A DNA stretch of 15,827 bases from Christensenella sp. UBA5327 (GTDB taxonomy: Bacteria; Bacillota; Clostridia; Christensenellales; Aristaeellaceae): NCBI GenBank assembly GCA_002411105.1, contig DHQX01000030.1:1-15827 (forward strand), written 5' to 3'. Shown here piece after piece: positions 6,374 through 13,203 of this stretch (positions are counted from its first letter, which is position 1; the number at the start of each line of letters is the position of its first letter). A program made the translations under genes and the position numbers. The notes beneath the pieces were generated by a model. It was given only the letters and a program-made list of their open reading frames with translations, made no database searches and was not told the DNA's origin.

Positions 6374-7501
6374 GTGCGAAAATTCGGGAAGAGGGCCCTG
6401 CTGGCGCTGATTTTGACGATGCTTGCCCCGCTTTTTCTTGCCCGGGGCGAGGAACGCCCCTTTTTGGTGGCGGAGGAGCCGCCGGAGCGCAGCACCATCA
6501 CCCTCACCTTCATGGGGGACTGCATCCTGGGCAGTGAGGACAAGGACCGGGGCAAGCCCCAGTCCTTTGACAGCCTGGTGGGGGAAAAGGGGATGGCATG
6601 GCCCTTATCCGGGCTTGCGGAGCTGTTCAGCCAGGATGACTACACCCTGGTGAACCTGGAAGGGGTCTTGAAGCAGGACAGCAGCCACAAGGCGCCAAAC
6701 CGCCTGCACAACTTCCGCGGGCCCGCGGATTTCGCCAGAATCCTGGCCCTGGGCAGCGTGGAGGGGGTGAACCTGGCCAACAACCACCACGATGACTACC
6801 AGCGCGCGGGGCGGGAAAGCACCCTGGCGGCCCTTCGCGAGGCGGGCATCCGATTCAGCGGCTACGGACACCTGGATGTGTTTGAAAAGGACGGCGTGCG
6901 CGTGGGCTTTGCCGGCATCCGGGAGACCATCTGGCACCAGGGACGCAGGCAGATGACCGCAGACATCCAGGCGCTCAGGGACAAAGGGTGTGAATTTATC
7001 GTATACAGCTGCCACTTCGGGCAGGAATACGCGGAAAACCATAGCCAGATCCAGCGGGAGATGGCCCGCGCCGCCATCAGCGCGGGGGCGGATCTGGTGA
7101 TCGGCCACCATCCTCATGTGGTGCAGGGGGTGGAGGGCCATGCTGGGGGTACAATCCTGTATTCTCTGGGCAATGGGGTGTTTGGTGGCAACCTCCATCT
7201 CAGCGAGTTTGATGGCCTGGTGGTGCAGGCACGGCTTGATTTTCGCTATGGGTATTTCGCAGGCGGCAGCCTGCGGCTGATCCCGATTTTGACCACGGGC
7301 GCCGCGCCTGAAAATGATTTCAGGCCCATCATCGCCCAGGGGGAGGATGCGCTGCGCATCCTGGCCCGGGTCCAGGCAGACAGCGGCGTGCCCCTGGCCT
7401 TTGAAATGCCCTTGCCCCTGCCGGAGGCGCTGCCTGATGAGGTTTCTGATGTGGCGCCGGAAAACATGCCCCTGGTGGAGAAACCCCTTGAATCGCCTTG
7501 A
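6374..7501 (+). CDS. CapA-like exported protein (metallophosphatase fold)
   Basis: A 375-residue protein with a signal peptide or N-terminal anchor (positively charged start, hydrophobic residues ~8-23). Residues ~44-300 match the CapA/PgsA family: MGD at 47-49, VNLEGVL, the NNHH motif at 136-139 (usually NNHS/A) and GHHPHVVQG with H245, H246 and H248. The family has a calcineurin-like phosphoesterase fold; members such as Bacillus CapA/PgsA take part in poly-gamma-glutamate capsule export, but many stand-alone Clostridia homologues have no known role. No pgsB/pgsC partner is present, so a capsule function should not be assumed. The GTG at 6374 has AAGGAGG 7 bases upstream. The C-terminal ~70 residues, rich in Pro and Glu, lie outside the domain. 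Confidence 0.85.
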   Translation: MRKFGKRALLALILTMLAPLFLARGEERPFLVAEEPPERSTITLTFMGDCILGSEDKDRGKPQSFDSLVGEKGMAWPLSGLAELFSQDDYTLVNLEGVLKQDSSHKAPNRLHNFRGPADFARILALGSVEGVNLANNHHDDYQRAGRESTLAALREAGIRFSGYGHLDVFEKDGVRVGFAGIRETIWHQGRRQMTADIQALRDKGCEFIVYSCHFGQEYAENHSQIQREMARAAISAGADLVIGHHPHVVQGVEGHAGGTILYSLGNGVFGGNLHLSEFDGLVVQARLDFRYGYFAGGSLRLIPILTTGAAPENDFRPIIAQGEDALRILARVQADSGVPLAFEMPLPLPEALPDEVSDVAPENMPLVEKPLESP

Positions 7502-7522
7502 TTTTGTTGACGAAAAATATTT

Positions 7523-7540
7523 GTTAAGCAAATGCTTGAC
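7523..7540 (+). promoter_or_regulatory. Candidate BlaI operator O1
   Basis: GTTAAGCAAATGCTTGAC is a near-perfect dyad centred on AAGCAAATGCTT (7526-7537). It overlaps the -35 box (7536-7541) of the blaI-like gene. It matches O2 (7568-7585) at 16 of 18 positions. Binding by the downstream repressor is inferred from position and duplication. Confidence 0.75.
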
Positions 7541-7564
7541 AACGCCCTGAAACGGGCGTATGAT
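7536..7564 (+). promoter_or_regulatory. Promoter of the blaI-like/M56 operon
   Basis: TTGACA (7536-7541) and TATGAT (7559-7564) are separated by 17 bases, close to full consensus. The spacer contains a 5-bp inverted repeat (CGCCC/GGGCG, 7543-7558). Operators O1 and O2 flank the promoter on either side, as expected for a tightly autorepressed promoter. Confidence 0.85.
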
Positions 7565-7567
7565 GCG

Positions 7568-7585
7568 GTTAAGCAATTGCTTCAC
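7568..7585 (+). promoter_or_regulatory. Candidate BlaI operator O2
   Basis: GTTAAGCAATTGCTTCAC has a perfect 12-bp palindrome core AAGCAATTGCTT (7571-7582) at the predicted transcription start. It is centred 45 bases from O1, roughly four helical turns. A separate perfect palindrome, GCTTGATCAAGC, follows at 7586-7597, just before the ribosome binding site. Confidence 0.78.
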
Positions 7586-7612
7586 GCTTGATCAAGCCCG
7601 CAGGAGGTCCCC

Positions 7613-7990
7613 ATGGAAGACATGCAGAAACTATCCTTAAGCGATGTGGAATGGCACATCATGAACGCCCTGTGGAAGCTGGGCGAGCCCACGCTAAGCC
7701 AGGTGGTGGAGGCGGTCAAGGAATCCGGCTGGACCAAGCACGCCGTTTTCTCCTTCCTCAAACGCCTGGAAGGCAAAGGAGCGGTGGAGAACGATACCAG
7801 CAAAAGGCCCAGCCGCTACCGCGCCATCATCCAGAAGGAAGCGGCCATCCACCAGGAGACCAAATCCATCCTGAGCCGCGTGTTTGACGGCGACCTGATG
7901 CTGATGATGACAAGCGCCGTGGGCAGCGCATCCCTCACCGAGGAGGAAGCCCAGGAGCTGATCCGGCTGATTGAAAAGGCGGGTGAATAA
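7613..7990 (+). CDS. BlaI/MecI-family transcriptional repressor
   Basis: A 125-residue winged-helix DNA-binding protein of normal family length. N-terminal residues ~5-75 hold the wHTH: LSDVEWHIMNALWKLGEPTL, a recognition helix in WTKHAVFSFLKRLEGKG and a wing ending in SRYRAII. The C-terminal ~45 residues are helical, as in the dimerisation domain. Family members bind dyads at their own promoter and are inactivated by proteolysis set off by the partner BlaR1/MecR1 membrane protease, which is encoded next. Start: ATG 7613 has AGGAGG 5 bases upstream; an in-frame ATG (codon 4) is less well placed. Regulated by itself through O1/O2 (inferred). No beta-lactamase gene lies in the window. Confidence 0.93.
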   Translation: MEDMQKLSLSDVEWHIMNALWKLGEPTLSQVVEAVKESGWTKHAVFSFLKRLEGKGAVENDTSKRPSRYRAIIQKEAAIHQETKSILSRVFDGDLMLMMTSAVGSASLTEEEAQELIRLIEKAGE

Positions 7991-7991
7991 C

Positions 7992-9842
7992 ATGACACTG
8001 CTTTTGGAAATGACGCTTCAAAGCGGCCTTTTCATCCTGCTGCTCCTCGCCCTCAGGCCTTTCCTCAAAAAAAGGCTGCCGGCGCTCAGCCGCTATGCCC
8101 TCTGGGGCATCCCGGCGCTGCGCCTGATGATCCCCCTGTCCTTCAAATCCATGCTGGGGCTGTGGCAGCATGTGCCCGCCCCGCAGATAGCCTTCCCCCG
8201 CGGGGAAACACTTGTCGCCCCGCTCCCTCCTGCGACCCCGGCCATGCCGGCTGTTGAAGCACGGGTTTTGGCCGCTGCCCCTGTCACCCAGCAGGCGTGG
8301 ATCCCGTCTGCCCAGACCATTGTCGCCCTCATCTGGCTTCTGGGAAGCCTGGCGATGCTTCTCCTGTTCATCCGGGTGAACCTCAGGTTTTCCCGCAGCG
8401 CGAGACGGGCTGTGCCCGTGGGCGGCATCGATGCACCCATCCCGGTGATGCTGGTCACCAAAGACATTTCCCCCTGCCTGGCAGGCTTGATAAGACCCCG
8501 CATCCTGCTCCCCGGCCATGTGCTGGCCGTGCCGGAGCTCACCGACATGGTCATCCTCCATGAGGTGACCCACTACAAGCACAAAGACCACCTCTTCACA
8601 GCGCTGAGAAGCCTCCTGCTCATTCTCTGGTGGTGGAACCCCCTGGTGTGGGCGCTGGCCCACACCAGCCAGAGGGACTGCGAGGCCGCCTGTGATGAGG
8701 GCGTGATCCGCCGCATGACGCTGGACGAGCGCAAGGACTATGGCAAAAGCCTGGTGGCGCTGCTGCGTGCCCAACACGCCCGCCCCACCCTCCTTGCCGC
8801 TGGCACCGCCATGTGCGGCAGCAAAAAAATCATCAAGGAGCGTATCACCATGATCGCCAATTGGAAACAAAAAGGCCGCCTGGTCACCCTGGCCGCCGTC
8901 ATCTGTATCAGTTTGCTGGTTCCCTTCCTGTTTAGCTCCGCCCAGAACGCGGCCTCAGCCCAGCCCCCCGTGATGACCGCCGAGGCCATCCAGGCCCGCC
9001 GCTATGCCGACTTCACCGGAGATGAACTCATCCGCGCCCTGCGTGCGCTGGAACTGGCCCGGGGCGGGGAAGGCAACCCCCTCCTCCAACAGCCCTGGGA
9101 AGACGCCGCCATGAAGGCAGCGGACGCCATCAAAGACAAGCTGACGGCTCTGCAAAAAGAGCCTGACCCCCTCAAATGGGCCGAAGCCGACCGCGCCGCC
9201 TTGCTTGAACAGCTGGCAGACCATGGCTTGATCACCCTGCCCTCCACGCTCAGCACCCCGGAAAAGGCCCGGCGCTTTGCCGATCTGGCCAGCGAGGCGG
9301 CTGGAAATGTGGAGGATGAGGAAGAGGAAGAAACCTGGCAGAGCGCGTGGTATCAAACCTCTATCTCCCCCGTCTTCCGCACCATTCAGGGCAAGGTGGA
9401 TTTCAAAAAGGAATGGGCCCCCAAGGTGGATGAGCTGCTGAAAAGCGGTGTTGCCCTCCCGGAAAACGGCGACCTGCGCCACATGCTCAGCCTGGACTTC
9501 AAGCTGCCCGCCGCTGGCAACATCTCTGAAGCCGAGGCCCTGGAAAAAGCCAAGGCAGCCATCGTTGACAAAAAGGGCTGGAAAGCGGAGGAGCTGGACA
9601 GCTTCCGCCTGTGGAACAGCGCCTACCTGGTGGAGAAAGACGGCACCCCGGTGTACTGGTTCTTCTTCTCCTGGGACGAGGAAAAGCTGATCAAGGACGG
9701 CAAACTGGACGCCCTGGAAGCCAAGCGCTTGGCCAAGGACTTCCCCATGGTGGTGGCGGCCAAGGTTGATGCCAAGACGGGCGGGCTGTATGGCTTCGCT
9801 GAATCCTTCGACCTTGAAACCCCTTACAACCGCACCATCTGA
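7992..9842 (+). CDS. BlaR1-like M56 membrane metalloprotease with a non-penicillin-binding C-terminal region
   Basis: A 616-residue membrane protein that starts 1 base after the repressor stop. Hydrophobic segments lie at ~3-24, ~35-52, ~108-130, ~200-222 and ~297-315. The M56 zinc protease site is HEVTH (190-194), with the downstream EAACDE block (E231). As in BlaR1/MecR1, the protease should inactivate the BlaI-type partner after sensing a signal. The usual C-terminal penicillin-binding domain is missing. Residues ~320 to 616 are instead a probably extracellular region with TAEAIQARRYADFTGDELI, an acidic Glu-rich stretch near 440 and a PepSY-like end (ISEAEALEKAKAAIVDKKGW, later YWFFFSWDEEKL). 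Ligand unknown. I chose ATG 7992; the frame continues back to 7971 inside the repressor gene. Confidence 0.85.
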   Translation: MTLLLEMTLQSGLFILLLLALRPFLKKRLPALSRYALWGIPALRLMIPLSFKSMLGLWQHVPAPQIAFPRGETLVAPLPPATPAMPAVEARVLAAAPVTQQAWIPSAQTIVALIWLLGSLAMLLLFIRVNLRFSRSARRAVPVGGIDAPIPVMLVTKDISPCLAGLIRPRILLPGHVLAVPELTDMVILHEVTHYKHKDHLFTALRSLLLILWWWNPLVWALAHTSQRDCEAACDEGVIRRMTLDERKDYGKSLVALLRAQHARPTLLAAGTAMCGSKKIIKERITMIANWKQKGRLVTLAAVICISLLVPFLFSSAQNAASAQPPVMTAEAIQARRYADFTGDELIRALRALELARGGEGNPLLQQPWEDAAMKAADAIKDKLTALQKEPDPLKWAEADRAALLEQLADHGLITLPSTLSTPEKARRFADLASEAAGNVEDEEEEETWQSAWYQTSISPVFRTIQGKVDFKKEWAPKVDELLKSGVALPENGDLRHMLSLDFKLPAAGNISEAEALEKAKAAIVDKKGWKAEELDSFRLWNSAYLVEKDGTPVYWFFFSWDEEKLIKDGKLDALEAKRLAKDFPMVVAAKVDAKTGGLYGFAESFDLETPYNRTI

Positions 9843-9855
9843 CCTACCCCAAAAG

Positions 9856-9885
9856 GGGAGGGGGCACACCTCCATGCCCCCTCCC
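9856..9885 (+). other. 10-bp perfect stem-loop between the M56 gene and the SGNH gene
   Basis: GGGAGGGGGC (9856-9865) pairs fully with GCCCCCTCCC (9876-9885) across a 10-base loop. No T run follows, so it is not a standard intrinsic terminator. It could mark an mRNA processing or pausing site, or lower expression of the downstream genes relative to the regulator pair. Confidence 0.6.
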
Positions 9886-9903
9886 TGACCGAGGAAGAAA
9901 GGC

Positions 9904-10599
9904 ATGCCAATGAAACGCGCACTGGTGCTAATCACCTGTTTGATGGCCTTGTGCCTTGCCGTTCAGGCGCAGGCGAACCCTTCCTTTGAGGGCACTGTGT
10001 TTGTGGGTGACTCCATCATGCAGCAAATTGGCCGCTACCGCCTGGAACAGGCGGAACGGGGCAGCCCGGTTTTGGCAGGCGCCCGCTTCCTCACCATCTC
10101 CAGCTACTCCCTCTACCAGGGCAGCCGCGTTACCCCGGTCAAGCACAAGCCCGCCCCCAGGCTGCGGGGCGAGCGGGTCAGCCTGCCGGATGCGCTGCAT
10201 ATCATGGAGGCGCAGCGGGCTTTTATCCTGCTGGGCATGAACGACGAGGCCGGCTCCAAGCTGGACACGCACATGCTGCTGTACACCCGGCTCATTGAGC
10301 GCACCCTGAAACGCAACCCCGGGCTTAGGCTCATCGCGCTCTCCGTCACCCCCATCACAAAAGGGGCCCAGACCCAAAAGCTCAACCAGCAGAACTTCAA
10401 CGCCTTCAACACCAGGCTTGAAGCGCTTTGCGGGGAGCTGGGGGTTGGATACCTTGACGTGGCCACCCCGCTGATGGATGAGGAGGGGTTTTTGCGCCCT
10501 GATTTTTCTTCGGATAACCGGGTGCACCTGAGCAAGGCTGGTATGCAGGTGTTTGTAAAGACCATTGAGGCCTTCGCGCTGGGCCAAGCCGCGCCCTGA
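9904..10599 (+). CDS. Exported SGNH/GDSL hydrolase, first copy
   Basis: A 231-residue protein with an N-terminal signal peptide (MKRALV, hydrophobic, ending near AQA). SGNH blocks seen: FVGDSIM with Ser37, LGMNDEAG (Gly/Asn block) and a C-terminal SDNRVHLSKAG with His208. The acidic residue D204 lies four before the His, not three as in the classical DxxH block. Likely an esterase or acyl-transfer enzyme acting outside the membrane on an acylated polymer, together with the MBOAT gene downstream (inference). Start is ambiguous: ATG 9904 has GAGGAA 7 bases upstream and ATG 9910 has AAAGG about 7 bases upstream. The next gene is a clear paralogue. Confidence 0.85.
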   Translation: MPMKRALVLITCLMALCLAVQAQANPSFEGTVFVGDSIMQQIGRYRLEQAERGSPVLAGARFLTISSYSLYQGSRVTPVKHKPAPRLRGERVSLPDALHIMEAQRAFILLGMNDEAGSKLDTHMLLYTRLIERTLKRNPGLRLIALSVTPITKGAQTQKLNQQNFNAFNTRLEALCGELGVGYLDVATPLMDEEGFLRPDFSSDNRVHLSKAGMQVFVKTIEAFALGQAAP

Positions 10600-10601
10600 C
10601 C

Positions 10602-10662
10602 CCGGGCCTCTTGCGGGGCTTTCCAAAGTCTGATAGGCTATACGCGTATATGATCAGGATCA
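10602..10662 (+). promoter_or_regulatory. Short gap with tandem palindromes between the SGNH copies
   Basis: Behind a weak GC hairpin around 10600-10619 lie a perfect 12-bp palindrome, TATACGCGTATA (10639-10650), and directly next to it TGATC-AG-GATCA (10651-10662). They end ten bases before the ATG of the second SGNH gene. No convincing -35/-10 pair could be fitted, so this may be an operator, an RNA hairpin or chance. It is the only place inside the 7.6-14.3 kb gene row where an internal promoter might sit. Confidence 0.3.
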
Positions 10663-10672
10663 TCATACGAGG

Positions 10673-11401
10673 ATGGCTTGCAATCAGATGGATAAAAAAC
10701 GAGGACTTTGCCTGCTGATGGCTCTTTGCCTGACGCTTACGATGTGGGTTTCCTATGCTGAGGACGCCTTTTTTGACGAGGCGGTGTTTGTGGGGGATTC
10801 CATCCTCCGCTCGGTGGGGCGCTATGTGGCCCAGCGCCGCAGGGAAGGAGAAAGCCCGCTGGGCGAGGCCAGCTTCCTGGCGGCTGACGGCTATACGCTG
10901 TATGCGGGCAGCCTCCGGACAATTGATCCGGAGAGGATCAACCTCACCCGCAATGGCGTGCCGGTCACGGTGCCTGATGGCATCAAGGCCACCAAGGCCA
11001 GGCGCGCTTTTGTGATGCTGGGCCTCAATGACGGGGCGGGCTCCCAGCTGGAAAAGCACCTGGGCTTTTATGAGCGGATGATCACCCGGATACTGGAGAA
11101 GAACCCGGGGCTTGAGCTGATCATCTTGTCGGTCACCCCGGTGGTGAAAACCGCCCAGGCCAAGCGGCTCAGCCAGCTGGCCATCGACCGGTTTAACCAG
11201 GGGCTGGAGGGGCTGTGCGGGGAGCGGGGCATCGCCTATCTGGATGTGTCAAGCGCCCTGAAGGACGAAGAGGGCTATCTGAACCGGGATTTTTCCTCTG
11301 ACCGCCGGGTGCACCTGAACGACCTGGGCATTGAAGCCCTGATAAAAACCCTGCATGACTACGCCGGGGCGCGCGCGGCGCTTCAGGAAGGAGGGGAATG
11401 A
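10673..11401 (+). CDS. Exported SGNH/GDSL hydrolase, second copy
   Basis: A 242-residue paralogue of the preceding gene. Shared blocks are FVGDSI (Ser43), LGLNDGAGSQLEKH, NPGLELIILSVTP, GIAYLDVSSALKDEEGY and FSSDRRVHLNDLG with His214. As in copy one, the Asp (D210) is four positions before the His. It carries an N-terminal signal peptide after a polar start. Start codon is uncertain: ATG 10673 touches its GAGG, and the in-frame ATG 10688 is 15 bases from it. Its stop overlaps the lipoprotein start (ATGA), so it is coupled to the downstream acylation genes more tightly than copy one is. Presumed role: deacylation or acyl transfer on a surface polymer. Confidence 0.85.
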   Translation: MACNQMDKKRGLCLLMALCLTLTMWVSYAEDAFFDEAVFVGDSILRSVGRYVAQRRREGESPLGEASFLAADGYTLYAGSLRTIDPERINLTRNGVPVTVPDGIKATKARRAFVMLGLNDGAGSQLEKHLGFYERMITRILEKNPGLELIILSVTPVVKTAQAKRLSQLAIDRFNQGLEGLCGERGIAYLDVSSALKDEEGYLNRDFSSDRRVHLNDLGIEALIKTLHDYAGARAALQEGGE

Positions 11402-11856
11402 AAACGCGGCTTGTGGCGCTGGCGGTGTTGCTCCTGGTGCTCTCCGGCTGTGCGGGGCAGGGCCGGGGGCCTGAAACCGCTGATCTGAAAGCGGTGTATC
11501 AGGCCATGGAGGAGACCGGGGTGCTGCCCCCCATGGTGGCCGTGCCAGAGGGCGCGGTGCCTGATTTTTATGGCATTGACCCTGCCTGGTACGAGGAGGC
11601 GCTGTTCATGGTGTCAGCCGACAGCCTCTTGGCTGATGAGGTGGTGCTGATCCGGGCTCGGGACGAGGCGGCGGCCGGGCGCATCCTGCCGATGCTTCAA
11701 GCCCGCATGGAGGCCAAGGCGGAGGAAGCCCAGACCTACTCACCCCAGCAGTATGCCATCATCAAACAGGGCCAAGTGCTCTCCCGGGGGCGTGCCCTGG
11801 CGCTAATGGTGTCGCCTGAGGTTGCCAGGCTGGTGCGGGTTTACCAGGGCAAATAG
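11398..11856 (+). CDS. DUF4358-type lipoprotein
   Basis: A 152-residue lipoprotein. The signal peptide ends with the lipobox LSGC, so Cys18 would carry the lipid and the rest is anchored on the outer face of the membrane. The mature part, with an LPPMVAVPEG segment, a DFYGIDPAWYEEALF segment and an RVY ending, fits the DUF4358 family. In Clostridia this family is often found beside AlgI-like acyltransferases and SGNH/DHHW proteins (general knowledge), exactly as here. Its biochemical role is unknown. The start overlaps the stop of the second SGNH gene by four bases, and the acyltransferase gene follows after 13 bases. Confidence 0.82.
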   Translation: MKTRLVALAVLLLVLSGCAGQGRGPETADLKAVYQAMEETGVLPPMVAVPEGAVPDFYGIDPAWYEEALFMVSADSLLADEVVLIRARDEAAAGRILPMLQARMEAKAEEAQTYSPQQYAIIKQGQVLSRGRALALMVSPEVARLVRVYQGK

Positions 11857-11869
11857 GATGATGTAGCCG

Positions 11870-13195
11870 ATGCTGTTTTCATCCATCAGCTTCCTGTTTC
11901 TCTACCTCCCGGTGATGCTCGCCGGGAACACGCTGCTGCCCGCGAGGGCGCGGCTTCCTTTTTTATTCCTGATGAGCCTGCTGTTCTACGGCTGGGGGGA
12001 GCCGGGGACGGTTTTTTTGATGCTCATCAGCATCCTCATCACCTGGGCCTGCGCCCGGGGCATGGCAGGGAGCCCGGGCCGGAAAAAAGCGCTGCTGGTG
12101 TCAATTGCCAGCCAGCTGATCATCCTGGGCTATTTCAAGTACGCAGGGCTTTTTGTCCCGGGCTTTCAGGTGGCGCTGCCGGCTGGCATCTCCTTTTACA
12201 CCTTTCAGGCCATCGGCTACAGCATTGATGTCTACCGCCGGGACATCCCCCCGGACCCGAGCCTGCTGCGCTACGGCACCTTTATCACCCTGTTTCCCCA
12301 GCTCATCGCCGGGCCCATTGAGCGCTACAGCGATATCCGGCCACAGCTGGAGCGCCCCGCCATCTCCTGGGACAATTTCGCCCAGGGCGCGAGGCTGTTT
12401 GTGATTGGGCTATCCAAAAAGCTGCTGCTGGCAAACGCCGCGGGGCAGATGTGGGAGGCGCTCCAGGACAGCCCCGCCCAAAACGGATTCCTTGGCAACT
12501 GGGCGGGGCTCATCGCCTTCGCCTTTCAGATCTATTTCGATTTTTCGGGATACTCCGATATGGCACGGGGCCTGGGGAAAATGATTGGCATCAGCCTGAA
12601 ACAAAACTTCATCCACCCTTACACCGCCCGCTCGGTCACGGACTTTTGGCGGCGCTGGCATGTCACCCTGTCCGGCTGGTTCAGGGACTATGTGTACATC
12701 CCCCTGGGCGGCAACCGCCGGGGCCTGCCCCGGCAGGTGGTGAACATCCTCATCGTTTGGGGGCTGACCGGGCTGTGGCATGGGGCCAGCCTGAACTTTG
12801 TGCTCTGGGGGCTGTACTATGCGGGGCTGCTGGTCATCGAAAAGCTGTTTTTGCTGCGGGCCTATGCCAAGCTGCCAGGCGGCATGGCCTGGCTGCCCCG
12901 GGCGTTCACCCTGGTGGCGGTGCTGGTGGGCTGGTGCATCTTCGCCTTTACGGATTTTGCGGGCATGTGGGCTTATCTGAAGGGGCTTTTGCCCGGTACC
13001 GCCATGGGCACAGTGAGCCTGGGCTTTGTGAAGGCCTATCTGCCGCTGTTTGTTGTCTGTGCCATTGCCAGCGTCCCCTGGAAGGCCCGCCTGCCAAAGC
13101 TGGCAGAGGACCTGCTGCTGTGTGCGCTACTGCTGTTATGCGTGGCCGCGCTGGTATCCCAGGGCTATAACCCCTTCCTGTATTTCAGGTTTTGA
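11870..13195 (+). CDS. AlgI-like MBOAT O-acyltransferase
   Basis: A 441-residue polytopic membrane protein of the MBOAT family. Characteristic blocks: MLFSSISFLFLYLP at the N-terminus, PAGISFYTFQAIGYSIDVYR, FPQLIAGPIERY, FQIYFDFSGYSDMARGLG, DFWRRWHVTLSGWFRDYVYI with His264, and LTGLWHGASLNFVLWGLYY with the presumed catalytic His304. AlgI and its relatives pass acyl groups, usually acetyl, across the membrane for O-acylation of a polysaccharide by SGNH partners. The lipoprotein and two SGNH genes upstream and the DHHW gene downstream supply the expected partners. The polymer cannot be identified here. Length is normal. The ribosome binding site is weak (AGGAT about 10-13 bases before ATG 11870). 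Confidence 0.93.
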   Translation: MLFSSISFLFLYLPVMLAGNTLLPARARLPFLFLMSLLFYGWGEPGTVFLMLISILITWACARGMAGSPGRKKALLVSIASQLIILGYFKYAGLFVPGFQVALPAGISFYTFQAIGYSIDVYRRDIPPDPSLLRYGTFITLFPQLIAGPIERYSDIRPQLERPAISWDNFAQGARLFVIGLSKKLLLANAAGQMWEALQDSPAQNGFLGNWAGLIAFAFQIYFDFSGYSDMARGLGKMIGISLKQNFIHPYTARSVTDFWRRWHVTLSGWFRDYVYIPLGGNRRGLPRQVVNILIVWGLTGLWHGASLNFVLWGLYYAGLLVIEKLFLLRAYAKLPGGMAWLPRAFTLVAVLVGWCIFAFTDFAGMWAYLKGLLPGTAMGTVSLGFVKAYLPLFVVCAIASVPWKARLPKLAEDLLLCALLLLCVAALVSQGYNPFLYFRF

Positions 13196-13203
13196 GGCTC
13201 AAT

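Noticed and set aside
6605..7585. Long minus-strand ORF (326 codons)
   Set aside because: Antisense to the CapA-like gene, with low-complexity composition and no motif; its start lies inside the blaI-like promoter region.
9856..9885. Intrinsic terminator ending the blaI-like operon
   Set aside because: The stem is strong but no T run follows on the plus strand.
7935..9935. Two long minus-strand ORFs opposite the M56 gene
   Set aside because: Mirror frames of a GC-rich coding sequence; no ribosome sites or recognisable domains.
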